Origin: Palsa-1392 sp036490335 | GTDB lineage: Bacteria > Verrucomicrobiota > Verrucomicrobiia > Chthoniobacterales > UBA10450 | DNA: 64,000 bases | Direction: 5' to 3' | Assembly: GCA_036490335.1 (NCBI GenBank) | Contig: DASXEB010000023.1 | Location: 212,441-276,440 of the forward strand | In this document: positions 53,401-61,534 of the stretch, piece after piece | How the letters are laid out: every line of letters begins with the position of its first letter | How positions within the stretch are numbered: the stretch's first letter is position 1 | Notes under the pieces: generated by a model | Database searches by the model: none | What the model was told of the DNA's origin: nothing | What the model saw: only the letters and a program-made list of their open reading frames with translations | Position numbers and translations under genes: made by a program

Positions 53401-53803
53401 CGAGCGACGCGTAACTGTAAGGATCGCCGTTGCGATAAAAGGCGAGATGCACTTCGCGCGACGAAGCTTTGTGCGGCGCGACCGGCGCGGGTGTGCCGAG
53501 CGCTTTGCGCAGCGCCTTGTGGGCCGCGCCGAACTTTTGCCAGAGCGGAATCTGGCCCGTCGTCGAAGCGGCCGGGTTTACTTTCTGGATCGACTTGAGC
53601 TGGCCTTTCAAATGCCGCAACGAAAGCGGCAGCCGCAGTTGCGGCGTGACGAAAAGCGTGCGCGCGAAAAGGACGACGCCGACGAAAAGAACCGCGAGGC
53701 AAACGAGCAGGACCCGGCGCAGACGCGGCCAGCGGCGGCCGCTCGGGTCGGCAAAAATGAAGGAGGCGCGCTCGGCGCTTTCGGGCATGGCAGCTATTTT
53801 CAC
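50450..53803 (-). CDS. Trifunctional GH18-like / NodB deacetylase / GT2 glycosyltransferase
   Basis: 1117 residues (GTG at 53803; ATG at 53788 also possible). A membrane helix at about 30-52. A GH18-like domain at about 110-440 with VVIDWEEVDP, a variant of DxxDxDxE. A NodB polysaccharide deacetylase at about 490-690 (AITFDDGPDPTWTPRIL, GHTIGNHTYYHP, LFRPPYNAD). A membrane helix near 730, then a GT2 domain at about 760-990 (SVLIAAFNEEKVI, VIDDGSVDKT, FLDADTHVQPD, AEDTDLTLSMH, QRFRWAYG), followed by more helices. Such fusions are thought to polymerise and modify an N-acetylhexosamine polymer at the membrane. Coupled to the GH26-like gene. Confidence 0.88.
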   Translation of the reverse strand: MKIAAMPESAERASFIFADPSGRRWPRLRRVLLVCLAVLFVGVVLFARTLFVTPQLRLPLSLRHLKGQLKSIQKVNPAASTTGQIPLWQKFGAAHKALRKALGTPAPVAPHKASSREVHLAFYRNGDPYSYASLEEHAAQITHVCPEWIAVVNGMGDLQIDPDNRLPKFAAAHGIALMPLLTNLLGDKWQPEAIENLAQAEPARRQKFFGNVLAALRDAKAAGVVIDWEEVDPAYTNKIAEMISEFADALHKDGRELWICVTPGESLDLTGSDKVIEKVDRFVALLYDETSDNETPGPLASRDWFDGWLNVLLSDADPQQWIIGLGSYGYDWTEGQPKADTISFAEAMSRASSADVPGFSVGAPDYNPTFTYEDGAENHTVSFLDATTFLNELRSARQQHVGGIALFRLGSEDSAIWDAMKLPNDGRTDPKTQGALDVLKSTDTIADIGEGEIVTVDESRADGLRHVTKDAKGNFTAAYLRFPEFPTLYHQGGGTPSQVAITFDDGPDPTWTPRILDILKAANVKASFFLVGVNAERYPDLVRRIVAEGHTIGNHTYYHPNLGECWPEHIRLELNATQLLLETITGRSTTLFRPPYNADTSPGSVNELIPLQIAQDLNYLVVLENIDPQDWARPGTNVIVTRVKQQRRDGNIILLHDGGGDRSETVAALPRILDYLHTRGDTVVPLSTLLGTTRDALMPPAQTGPDSMVRIVSGTGFRILRNIEELLWAFMIVATALTVVRTLMVVWLASRFRWRKNEFAEPVSVLIAAFNEEKVIAGTLRALLASKYDTEMEVIVIDDGSVDKTAAEVEAIANNDPRVRLLRQTNSGKASALRRGLTSASHEIIVFLDADTHVQPDTLIHLTRPFVDARIGAVSGHAKVGNLRTFLARCQSLEYTCGFNLDRRAYTRWNCVTVVPGAIGAARKSAIADAGWLSLDTLAEDTDLTLSMHRKGHRVEYAPAAIAWTEAPETVRALARQRFRWAYGTLQCLWKHRDLTFNWRYRALGWFSLPSVWFFQIILVALTPAVDLVLLASLPFGIWAAVLPFVIIFLAIDLFIAVLACLIEGEPVIRAWRILPMRLIYRPLLSYVIWKAVFRALKGAWVSWVKLERTASVPART

Positions 53804-53866
53804 TGGCGGGCGAAAAATCTCAAGCCGGCGGCCGAGCTTCGCCTAACGAGCAAAGGAGTCGAAACG

Positions 53867-55714
53867 CTACACCATCGGCCGGAAACGTCCCACGACTTCC
53901 TGCAAGCGCTCCGTGATTTGGCCTAACGAACAAACCTCGACCGTCTCGATCAGGGTCGGGAAATAATTTTTCCCGATCTCGACTACGTCGCTCAATCGAT
54001 CGAGCGCGCGTCTCGCTTTCTCGGCGTTGCGTTTTTTAAATTTCGTCAGGCGATCGACCTGCAATTGCTTCTTCGCGCGCGGCGTGCGCACCATTTTCAG
54101 CTCCGGCATTTCGTTTTTTCGATCGTTGTATTTGTTCAGCGCGATGATTGGCCGCGTGCCGTTGTAAATTTGTTCTTCGTAACGATGGGCCGCGGTCTGA
54201 ATCTGCGCGCGCTGATAACGATGTTCGATCGCAGGCAGGACGCCGCCGAGCTCTTCGATCTGGCGGAATTCTTGGAGCATCGCCGCCTCGACCGCGCGCT
54301 CGACCGCTTTCATCCCGGGCGAACCGGTGAGCATGTTCATGGTGTGTTTAAAAAGTCCCGACTCATCGAGCAGAATCGCCTGTCCGTGCGCGGCCAGTCG
54401 GATCCATTCTTCGCTCGGCGTCGTGAACGGCTCGTCCGCGCTGTTCGAATGGCATGAGTTGGTGCCGTTCATGTAAGCGAGCATCAGCTCGGCCGCGGTT
54501 CTCGTTAGGTTGTTCTTGAATTCCGCTGCGACCAGCGAACGGCCGCTCGTCTGCGTGTGCAGTTTGAACATTTGCCCTTTCGCTCCCGCGCCAAAAACAT
54601 CGCGCATCCCGATCGCCCAAATCCGCCGCGACGCGCGCGCGAGCGCGATGTATTCGACGTCGAGTCCGCAATCGAGAAAGAAGGAAAGCCGCGGCGCAAA
54701 TTGATCGACCGGGATCCCGCGCGCCGCCAGCATTTCCGCGTAAGCAAAACCGTTCGAGACCGTGTAAGCCGCCTGCTGCACGGGCGTCGCGCCCGCTTCG
54801 CCGATGTGATATCCGCTGATCGAAACCGGATACCAGCGCGGCATGTGCTCGGTCGTGTATTCAATCATGTCGCAGAGAAAACGAAGCGACGGTTCCGTTG
54901 GGAAAATCGTTTCGTTTTGCGCCTGCACTTCCTTGAAAATGTCGGCTTGAATCGTGCCGCGCAGGTGCGGGACCACTTTGGCGCCGAAGCGTTTTTTCGC
55001 CGCCGCGATATACATTGCCATGATGATCGGCGCCGGGCCGCTGATCGTCATCGACGCCGAAAAACTCGGCGAGCCCATGTCAAACCCGTCGTAAAGCCGG
55101 ACCATGTCTTCGTAGGTGTCGATCGCGAGACCGCCTTCGCCGATCTTGCCGAAAACGCCGTCCGCGTCGCTATCGATGCCGTAAAGCGTCGGCCCGTCAA
55201 AGGCCGTGCTCAGCCGCGCGCTCCGCTGGTGGCCGGTGAGATAATGGAAACGTTTGTTCGTGTCTTCGGCCAAACCGAAACCGGAGAACAACCGTGTTGG
55301 CTCCTCGGCCTGTTTCGGCTTTTCGTTAGGCGCAGCGTGGCCGTTCTTGCCATTTTTCGATGCGCCCTTCTTTTCGTTAGGCTTCTTTTTGCCAAAGCTG
55401 CCGCCTTCTTGTTCGCGCAAAGGCTCGAGGTACATTTCGCGATACGCGCCGTTCGTGAAGGGAAATTCCCCCGGCAAACCTTCGCCTAACAAATAGCGCG
55501 TGATCTCGCCCGCCTCGTCGATCTCCGGCAATGCGAGCCGCGGCAATTTCAAACCGGTCGGCGCCGTCCCGATCGCGATTTTCGATTTCGTCTCGTTCCA
55601 ACGTTCGACCATTTCCTGGCCGAACGATTCGTCCTTCCGCGCGCGCTTCACTTCGTCGAGCACGAACTGATTGTAATTTTCCACCGCCCTAACGACTTCG
55701 CCGAGTTTGCTCAT
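53867..55714 (-). CDS. Acyl-CoA mutase catalytic subunit, split IcmF type
   Basis: 615 residues from the ATG at 55714. The mutase TIM-barrel begins near 80 (LPGEFPFTNGAYREMY) and includes RFHYLTGHQRSARLSTAFD, TLYGIDSDADGVFGKIGEGG and SPSFSASMTISGPAP. It lacks its own B12-binding domain, which sits in the overlapping upstream gene. A low-complexity Lys/Gly linker at about 110-140 contains two motif copies read as PNE. It isomerises methylmalonyl-/succinyl-CoA or isobutyryl-/butyryl-CoA; the family cannot be resolved by eye. Confidence 0.88.
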   Translation of the reverse strand: MSKLGEVVRAVENYNQFVLDEVKRARKDESFGQEMVERWNETKSKIAIGTAPTGLKLPRLALPEIDEAGEITRYLLGEGLPGEFPFTNGAYREMYLEPLREQEGGSFGKKKPNEKKGASKNGKNGHAAPNEKPKQAEEPTRLFSGFGLAEDTNKRFHYLTGHQRSARLSTAFDGPTLYGIDSDADGVFGKIGEGGLAIDTYEDMVRLYDGFDMGSPSFSASMTISGPAPIIMAMYIAAAKKRFGAKVVPHLRGTIQADIFKEVQAQNETIFPTEPSLRFLCDMIEYTTEHMPRWYPVSISGYHIGEAGATPVQQAAYTVSNGFAYAEMLAARGIPVDQFAPRLSFFLDCGLDVEYIALARASRRIWAIGMRDVFGAGAKGQMFKLHTQTSGRSLVAAEFKNNLTRTAAELMLAYMNGTNSCHSNSADEPFTTPSEEWIRLAAHGQAILLDESGLFKHTMNMLTGSPGMKAVERAVEAAMLQEFRQIEELGGVLPAIEHRYQRAQIQTAAHRYEEQIYNGTRPIIALNKYNDRKNEMPELKMVRTPRAKKQLQVDRLTKFKKRNAEKARRALDRLSDVVEIGKNYFPTLIETVEVCSLGQITERLQEVVGRFRPMV

Positions 55715-56844
55715 GTTTCCTCCATCACCCAATCGCACAATTGATCGACACCGGGATCGCGGTGCCGCTTCGCCACCGTCGCGAGCAACTTCTGCGCGCG
55801 GCGGTTTTGATCAAGCCGCTGCTCGATCTCCGACCGCGCGGTGCGCGCGCGATCCTGATCGCTTTTGTTCACAACCACGAGATCGGCGAGGTCGAGCATA
55901 ACGATTTTTTGCAACTGCAACCGGCTGCCGTAATCGGGATTCATCACCATCACAGTTCGCTGCACGAGCTTGTCGCGAAACGGCATCGCTTCCTGGCCGG
56001 TCCCGACCGTTTCCAGAATCACGTAATCGAAACCGGAGCGCGCGAGCAGCTCGAGACATTCGCCGGTCGCGGGCGAGAGACCGCCTGCCTGGCCGCGCGT
56101 CGCCATGCTCCGCATGAAGACGCGATCGTCCTGCGAATTGATCATAGTCGCGCGATCGCCTAACAATGCGCCTTCCCCGACCACGCTCGGATCGTGCGAA
56201 AGAATCGCGATCCGCGTTTTCCTCTCGCGATGGAGCAGACGCAGGACCAGCTCGTCGATCAGCGTCGTCTTGCCCGCGCCGCCCGGACCGGTGAAACCGA
56301 TCACGCGCGTCTTGCCTAACGAACCCGCTTTTTTGTTATTCTTCGCTTTCGAAAAACGCTTCCCGCGCGCGTAGCGATCCTCGATTTCAGTCAGCGCGCG
56401 CGCCAGTTTCATGTCGGCCGTTTCCTTGCGCCGTTTGCGATGGGTGTTGCCGTAATGTTCGCGCACGAAATCCGCCATCTCGTTCAAGGGCGTGCCGGCA
56501 AAGAAAATCTTGTCGACCCCATTTCGCTGCATCGCTTTCGCGTCCGCGTCCGTAATCGTGCCGCCGCCGCCGCCGAAAAGTTTGATGTCGTCCGCGCCCT
56601 TTTTGCGCAGCGCTTTCACCACCTCGGAAAAGAATTCGACGTGTCCGCCATTGTAACTCGAGATGCCGATCGCGCCCACATCCTCCTGGATCGCGGTGCG
56701 GACGATGTCGGCGACGGAGCGATGGTAGCCGAGATAAACGACCTCGATCCCGTGGCGGATGAATTCCAGATTGATCGTGTTGATCGCGCTGTCGTGGCCA
56801 TCGCAGATCGGCACGGCGGTGAGAATGCGGACAGGTGCGGGCAT
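55711..56844 (-). CDS. B12-binding domain fused to MeaB-like G-protein chaperone (IcmF N-terminal half)
   Basis: 377 residues. The cobalamin domain (about 1-130) has CDGHDSAINTINLEF, with the axial His in DGH as in IcmF, then GISSYNGGHVEFF and FGGGGGTIT. The G-protein (about 165-375) has the P-loop GPGGAGKTTLIDEL, DPS, ETVGTGQ and NKSD. In IcmF these domains and the mutase are one chain; here they are two genes overlapping by 4 bp, cut in the linker. The G-protein loads or protects the adenosylcobalamin of the mutase. Confidence 0.9.
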   Translation of the reverse strand: MPAPVRILTAVPICDGHDSAINTINLEFIRHGIEVVYLGYHRSVADIVRTAIQEDVGAIGISSYNGGHVEFFSEVVKALRKKGADDIKLFGGGGGTITDADAKAMQRNGVDKIFFAGTPLNEMADFVREHYGNTHRKRRKETADMKLARALTEIEDRYARGKRFSKAKNNKKAGSLGKTRVIGFTGPGGAGKTTLIDELVLRLLHRERKTRIAILSHDPSVVGEGALLGDRATMINSQDDRVFMRSMATRGQAGGLSPATGECLELLARSGFDYVILETVGTGQEAMPFRDKLVQRTVMVMNPDYGSRLQLQKIVMLDLADLVVVNKSDQDRARTARSEIEQRLDQNRRAQKLLATVAKRHRDPGVDQLCDWVMEET

Positions 56845-56905
56845 GCGGCGCCAAACCTAACGTTAATCGTTTGGCCGGCAATCCTATTCCGCCTAACGTC
56901 CGCGC

Positions 56906-57658
56906 ATGAACGATCTCGATTTCTCCGGCAAGGTGGCGCTCGTCACCGGCAGCTCGCGCGGGCTCGGCGCGGCCATCATCCAGGCTTTCGGCGCGCGCGG
57001 CGCGAAGTGCGTGGTCAATTTCATCAGCGATCCGGCCGGCCAGAACAAGACGGATGCGGAAAGCGTCGCGCGCGGCCTAACGAATCCGCTCGTGATCGAT
57101 TGCGACGTCACGAAACCGGAGCAGGTCGAGGCCATGATGCAGCAAATCGCGGACTCGTTAGGCGGGCTCGACATCCTGGTCAACAACTCCGGCATCATCC
57201 GCGATCGCACGATCAAAAAACTGACCCTGGAAGAATTCGAAAGCGTCGTCCGGGTCAATCTCGCCGGCACCTTCAACGTCACCCAGAAAGCCGCCGCGAT
57301 GTTGCGCAACGGCGGCCGCGTCATCAATCTCTCCTCCGTCAGCGGCCAGATGGGCTTGTTCGGCCAGGCCAATTATTCCTCGAGCAAAGCCGCCATCATC
57401 GCCCTCACCAAAGTCAGCGCGCGGGAATTGGCCCGGCAAAACATCACCGTCAACGCCATCGCCCCCGGCTTCATCGACATCGGGATGAGCAAAGGCATGC
57501 CCGACGAAGTGACGGAGAACTTCAAGAAACAGATCCCGCTCGGCCGGCTCGGCGACGCGCGCGAGATCGTCGACGCCGCCCTCTTCCTCGCCTCGCCCAT
57601 GGCGAGCTACATCACCGGCCACGTCCTGAACGTGAACGGCGGTTACTATATGGGCTAG
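56906..57658 (+). CDS. fabG: Short-chain dehydrogenase, 3-oxoacyl-ACP reductase type
   Basis: 250 residues: NAD(P) motif TGSSRGLGAAI near 14, NNSGIIRDRTIKKL near 92, catalytic Ser in NLSSVSGQMGLFGQANYSSSK (with YxxxK) near 140-155, and ITVNAIAPGFIDIGM. Length and motifs are typical of FabG. It stands alone, so use in fatty-acid or polyhydroxyalkanoate synthesis is not decided. Motif copies encode GLTNP and SLGG. Confidence 0.88.
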   Translation: MNDLDFSGKVALVTGSSRGLGAAIIQAFGARGAKCVVNFISDPAGQNKTDAESVARGLTNPLVIDCDVTKPEQVEAMMQQIADSLGGLDILVNNSGIIRDRTIKKLTLEEFESVVRVNLAGTFNVTQKAAAMLRNGGRVINLSSVSGQMGLFGQANYSSSKAAIIALTKVSARELARQNITVNAIAPGFIDIGMSKGMPDEVTENFKKQIPLGRLGDAREIVDAALFLASPMASYITGHVLNVNGGYYMG

Positions 57659-57807
57659 GCGTGACACATCAGTTGCCTGGCGCCCGGCTTCGCGCGCCGG
57701 CGCCGCGAAAGGTCTTTCTTCCTTGACTCGGAGGCGGTCGGTTTGTCATTCTGCGGCGGTCACAACGTCCCTTTTTCTGCGTAGTCAGACGAAGATTTGA
57801 ACTACCA

Positions 57808-59628
57808 ATGAAAACGACCTCGCCTCTTCGTTCCGCCGTCGTTTGTCAGCGATCCATCCCACGTTCCGCGGCCGCCCCGTTTGTCGTCACGCTGCTTTTA
57901 ATTCTGGCGACTCCATCCGCGCGGGCTGGTAGTGCGAGATGGGCGACAAAGCCCACCAGCGGCGATTGGAACACGGCGGCGAATTGGAGGCCGCAAATCG
58001 TTCCGAACTCAACCACCGACACAGCGATATTTGGGGAGTCGAATGTGACAGATGTCACCAACTCCGATGTCATCATCAAGCTGGACAGCCTGGTTTTTAA
58101 TCCCGGAGCGCCGCAATACACCATCAACGCCTTGGACAACGTCGAGCTCTATGGCACCGGCATTGAAAATAACTCCGGCACGACGCAGTTATTGGTTGCC
58201 GGCGCATTCTTTTTCTTCGGCAGCGCCACGGCCGGCGACATGGTAAATTTTTCGGCAATGGGCGGCGATTTCTTTTTTGAGGACGCGTCGTCCGCCGGGT
58301 CCGGAACTTTTGCTCTCGTGACTGGCCCCGGAGCTCCAACCTACATGTTCTTCGATGATAACTCGACAGCCGGAGACGCGACAATTAACGCCACCGGGGC
58401 CGACATCGATTTCTCCGATAGTGCGACTGGCGGCAACGCGACCCTGAGCCTCACCGCAGCGGCTTCCGTGGAGTTCCCGGGAAGCGGGAATGCGGAGCAT
58501 ATGACCGGCACGTGCATCGGCGGGAACCAGGAGGTTTCTTCGCAAATTGACTTCGAGGGTTTTTCCAGCGCTGGCGAAGGCACCTTCACGGCCATCGGGG
58601 GCAGCGTGAGAGGCGAGCACGGCGGCTTGATCCTTTTCGACGGCATTTCCGCGACCGCAGACAACGCCACCCTTGTCATCAACGGCGCGATGGGCGCAGG
58701 GCTGTCCAGGACTTATCTACTCTTCACCAACACCAGCAACGCCGGGAATGCCAACATCACGGCCAGTGGCGGAGCGGCTGGTGCCAAGGGCGGATTGATT
58801 GCTTTTCAGGAGGGATCTGCCGGCGGCACGGCTGCTATCACTCTCCATGGCAATGCCGAATTGGACGTCAGCAGACATAAAACGGGCGGCGTTACGATCG
58901 GCTCGCTCAGCGGTCATGGGAAGGTGTTTCTCGGCAAACGGCCGCTCATCATCGGGAGCAATAATCAAAGCACCACCTTTGCCGGCGTGATCCAGGATGG
59001 CGGGCTGACCGGCAGGACCGGCGGTAAGCTGGTTAAGCTCGGCGCCGGCACCCTGACCTTGAGCGGAGCCAACACTTACACGGGTGGCACTACTGTAAGC
59101 GCGGGCGACCTCATCCTCCAGAACGAGACGGGCTCGGGCACTGGCCCTGGCTCGGTGCAGGTCAACGCCGGCACCCTCGGTGGCAAAGGCGCGATCTCCG
59201 GTCCGGTGACCATCGGCACGGGCAGCGGCAGCGGAGCCTTCCTCGCCCCGAGCGCCGCCGCGAAGCAGCCGGTCGCGCTCAGCCTGGCAAACACGCTCAC
59301 CTTCAACTCGGACGCCACCTACACCTGCGCCTTGCAGGCGAGCAAGAAGAAGTCAGCCAACGACGAAGTGGTGGCCAGCGGCGTGACCATCACGAGCGGC
59401 GCGCAATTCAATCTCGTGGCCAAAGTGCAGGGCAAACTCAAAGCCGGCGTCAGCTTCACCGTCATCAGCAACACCGCCAGCACACCTATCAGCGGGACCT
59501 TCGCCAACTTGGCCGACGGTGCCATCCTCACCGTCGGCAACACCAAATTGCAAGCCAGCTACGAAGGCGGCGATGGCAACGATCTGACCTTAACCGTTGT
59601 GACCGGCCAGGACGCGGCCGGCCGCTAA
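57808..59628 (+). CDS. Exported autotransporter-associated beta-strand repeat protein, paralogue 1
   Basis: 606 residues. Signal peptide ending near LATPSARAGS, then the shared paralogue block SARWATKPTSGDWNTAANW. The middle is made of units of about 20-25 residues with F-x-(D/G)-x-(S/A)-(S/T)-AG-x-A-x-(I/F), likely a beta-helix. Then come PATR-type repeats (LSGANTYTGGTTVSAGDLIL). The C-terminus GTFANLADGAILTVGNTKLQ is almost shared with the paralogue at 63.7 kb. No autotransporter barrel follows, so the protein must be surface-held in another way. It has no motif copy. Confidence 0.8.
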   Translation: MKTTSPLRSAVVCQRSIPRSAAAPFVVTLLLILATPSARAGSARWATKPTSGDWNTAANWRPQIVPNSTTDTAIFGESNVTDVTNSDVIIKLDSLVFNPGAPQYTINALDNVELYGTGIENNSGTTQLLVAGAFFFFGSATAGDMVNFSAMGGDFFFEDASSAGSGTFALVTGPGAPTYMFFDDNSTAGDATINATGADIDFSDSATGGNATLSLTAAASVEFPGSGNAEHMTGTCIGGNQEVSSQIDFEGFSSAGEGTFTAIGGSVRGEHGGLILFDGISATADNATLVINGAMGAGLSRTYLLFTNTSNAGNANITASGGAAGAKGGLIAFQEGSAGGTAAITLHGNAELDVSRHKTGGVTIGSLSGHGKVFLGKRPLIIGSNNQSTTFAGVIQDGGLTGRTGGKLVKLGAGTLTLSGANTYTGGTTVSAGDLILQNETGSGTGPGSVQVNAGTLGGKGAISGPVTIGTGSGSGAFLAPSAAAKQPVALSLANTLTFNSDATYTCALQASKKKSANDEVVASGVTITSGAQFNLVAKVQGKLKAGVSFTVISNTASTPISGTFANLADGAILTVGNTKLQASYEGGDGNDLTLTVVTGQDAAGR

Positions 59629-59945
59629 CCTTGCGCGCTCCCGCCATTTCGGGGAATGCGCTGATTGATCACGCCATTCATCAGACTGCGGTTTCGGTCG
59701 CCAGAAGCGGTGCAGAGGCCGGGCGGCGAAAGCCGGAAAGGATCGAATTTGGAATCTAGGAAATCAGAAATAGAGAGGAAAGCAGTTTGCCTGACGAATT
59801 AAGGCGTGTTCCTTGTGCCGAGAGTTAGCTTTGACCTTTATTTCTCCCCGAAAATAAATGAAAAAAGTTCGAAGGACGACTTTTCGTGACTAATCGAAGC
59901 CGCGCGTCTGGCTCATTATTGATGCCGAAGTGGCTTGGAACGAAC

Positions 59946-60216
59946 TTCAACAGAGACTTTGTGAACTTCAACAGCCTCTTCCTGTCTTTCAACAGACTCT
60001 GTTGAAAGACAAATAATGTCTGTTGAAGGACGGCCAGAGGCTGTTGAAGTTCACCCAGCCTCTGTTGAAAGACACACAGAGGTTGTTGAAAGACAGGAAA
60101 TCTCTTCCCGTTGACGGCTAACGATTTCTCAATCTTTCCCAGACCCTGTTGATCCTTCAACAGGGCCTGTCTGTCTTTCCACAGAGCCTGTTGAAGGCTT
60201 CAAAGACCCTGTTGAA
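59946..60216. repeat. Palindromic 21-bp array, box TTCAACAG-N3-CTGTTGAA
   Basis: Left half-sites TTCAACAG start at 59946, 59967 and 59988. Right half-sites CTGTTGAA or close variants start at 59999, 60020, 60041, 60062, 60083, 60146, 60188 and 60209, with a weak one at 60167; all lie on one 21-bp grid, and two positions are degenerate. The full dyad is at 59988-60006 (8-bp arms, 3-bp centre). It lies in the 59629-60573 gap between two surface-protein genes. That gap otherwise holds one motif copy (60408) and no supported gene. Confidence 0.88.
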
Positions 60217-60573
60217 CCTTTCCCAAAGCCGCTCGGGCCTCTTTCCGCCTCTAAACTCGCAAATTCCTTGTCAATTTGTCGCCTCAACCGCTGAATCGCC
60301 TTCACCGCTTCGTCGCGGACCGTGTCAGGCTGGCCTGACGACCGCGCGCGACGAGATAGGGCTCGACTTTCGCCCACCCGCCCTGGTTCTCGGCGGATTT
60401 ACTTTGCTCGTTAGGCCGGTCTGCCTTTCTAGTCAGGCCGCCCTTCGGTTTGTAAAGATCTTGACATCAAAAAACCAGCCGCTGTACAACGGTCGGCATG
60501 AAAACGTTTCTCACCAATATCTGCACTGTAATCGCCTGCTCACTAATTTAGACTAACCTCGAGGAATAGCATC

Positions 60574-61534
60574 ATGAGAAATAACACCGATGTTCAAGCT
60601 CCCTTGTCCCGAAGGATCCGGATGTGTGGAGTATTCGGGATAGCGATTGCAACCCTTTGTCGGATTCCATTGGCCGAGGCTGGCAGCGCAACTTGGGAGA
60701 TGAGCCCCGCAACCAACGATTGGAACACGGCGACTAATTGGACGCCGGAGACGGTGCCGGATGAGCCAACCGATGTCGCCACTTTCGATGTGTCAAATAT
60801 CACGACGGTCTCGATGTCCAACTATGTGACGATCGGCGCGATCGTGTTCGATGCCAATGCCAACGGTTACAATATCATTGCACACGGAGCACTCGAAGGA
60901 ATGGGTGTCGTGAATGATTCCGCCGTGACCCAGAATGTCGACTCCTCAGCAAACCTCTCCTTCACGGGCCGCGCTTCCGCGGGAGCCAATATCGTCTATA
61001 CCAATAATGGCGAAACTCCGCCGGACGGATACGCAACGGTATTCGAGGATGAGAGCAGCGCGGGCAGCGCCACTTTCGTCAACAAAGGAGACAGCTCAGG
61101 GGTTTTCGCGGCATATATGATTTTTGAAGGGCACGCCAGCGCGGGCACGAGCACGATCATGAACGAGTCCGGGACTGCGAATGGCGCACAGATGAGTTTC
61201 TTCGGCAACGCCACCGCGGCTCACAGCAACATCACGGTGCAGCCGGAGGCTTATATCGAGTTTGGCAAGAACTCGACTGCGGACAACGCGACGCTGAACA
61301 TTGCGGGCGGCACGGTGCAATTCGATCAGGATGCCAACGGCGGAAAGGCAAGCGTCGTGTTGAGCGACGGCGGCGCAGTGACGTTCGATGGGCATAATGT
61401 GGAAGTGTCCCCGCCGACCCTGGGCTCTCTGGAAGGCGAGGGCACGGTGGATCTAAGCGGTCAGGCGCTGGCCATCGGCAGCAACGGCGTAAATGGGACT
61501 TTCAGCGGAGTGATCAGCGACGGCGGACCGTTGC
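60574..61534 (+). pseudogene. Truncated beta-repeat paralogue 2, N-terminal part
   Basis: Starts normally with a signal peptide (CGVFGIAIATLCRIPLAEAG) and the paralogue block SATWEMSPATNDWNTATNW, followed by beta-helix-like units (FEDESSAGSATFVNKG, FFGNATAAHSNITV). It runs up to NGTFSGVISDGG, where paralogues go on into PATR repeats. Here it breaks off near 61530 and reads out of frame into esterase DNA to a stop at 61656. A product of 360 residues with an aberrant tail could still be made. Confidence 0.72.

Larger units (their letters stand above)
2742..60416. repeat. Dispersed 9-mer family TCGTTAGGC / GCCTAACGA
   Basis: About 77 exact copies by hand count, roughly balanced between orientations, inside genes and between them. 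First copy at 2742, last at 60408. There are also more than 20 one-base variants that keep CCTAAC. Dense tracts are 9.4-22.6 kb (27 copies) and 28.7-57.2 kb (48 copies). Empty tracts are 2.8-9.4, 22.6-28.7 and, save one, 57.2-64 kb. Confidence 0.95.

Noticed and set aside
2742..60416. TCGTTAGGC as a Chi-like or KOPS-like polar sequence
   Set aside because: Orientation is balanced and switches from gene to gene within the window; Chi and KOPS show strong strand polarity along a replichore.
2742..60416. TCGTTAGGC as a transcription-factor or promoter site
   Set aside because: Most copies are inside coding regions of unrelated genes, in both orientations and in several reading frames.
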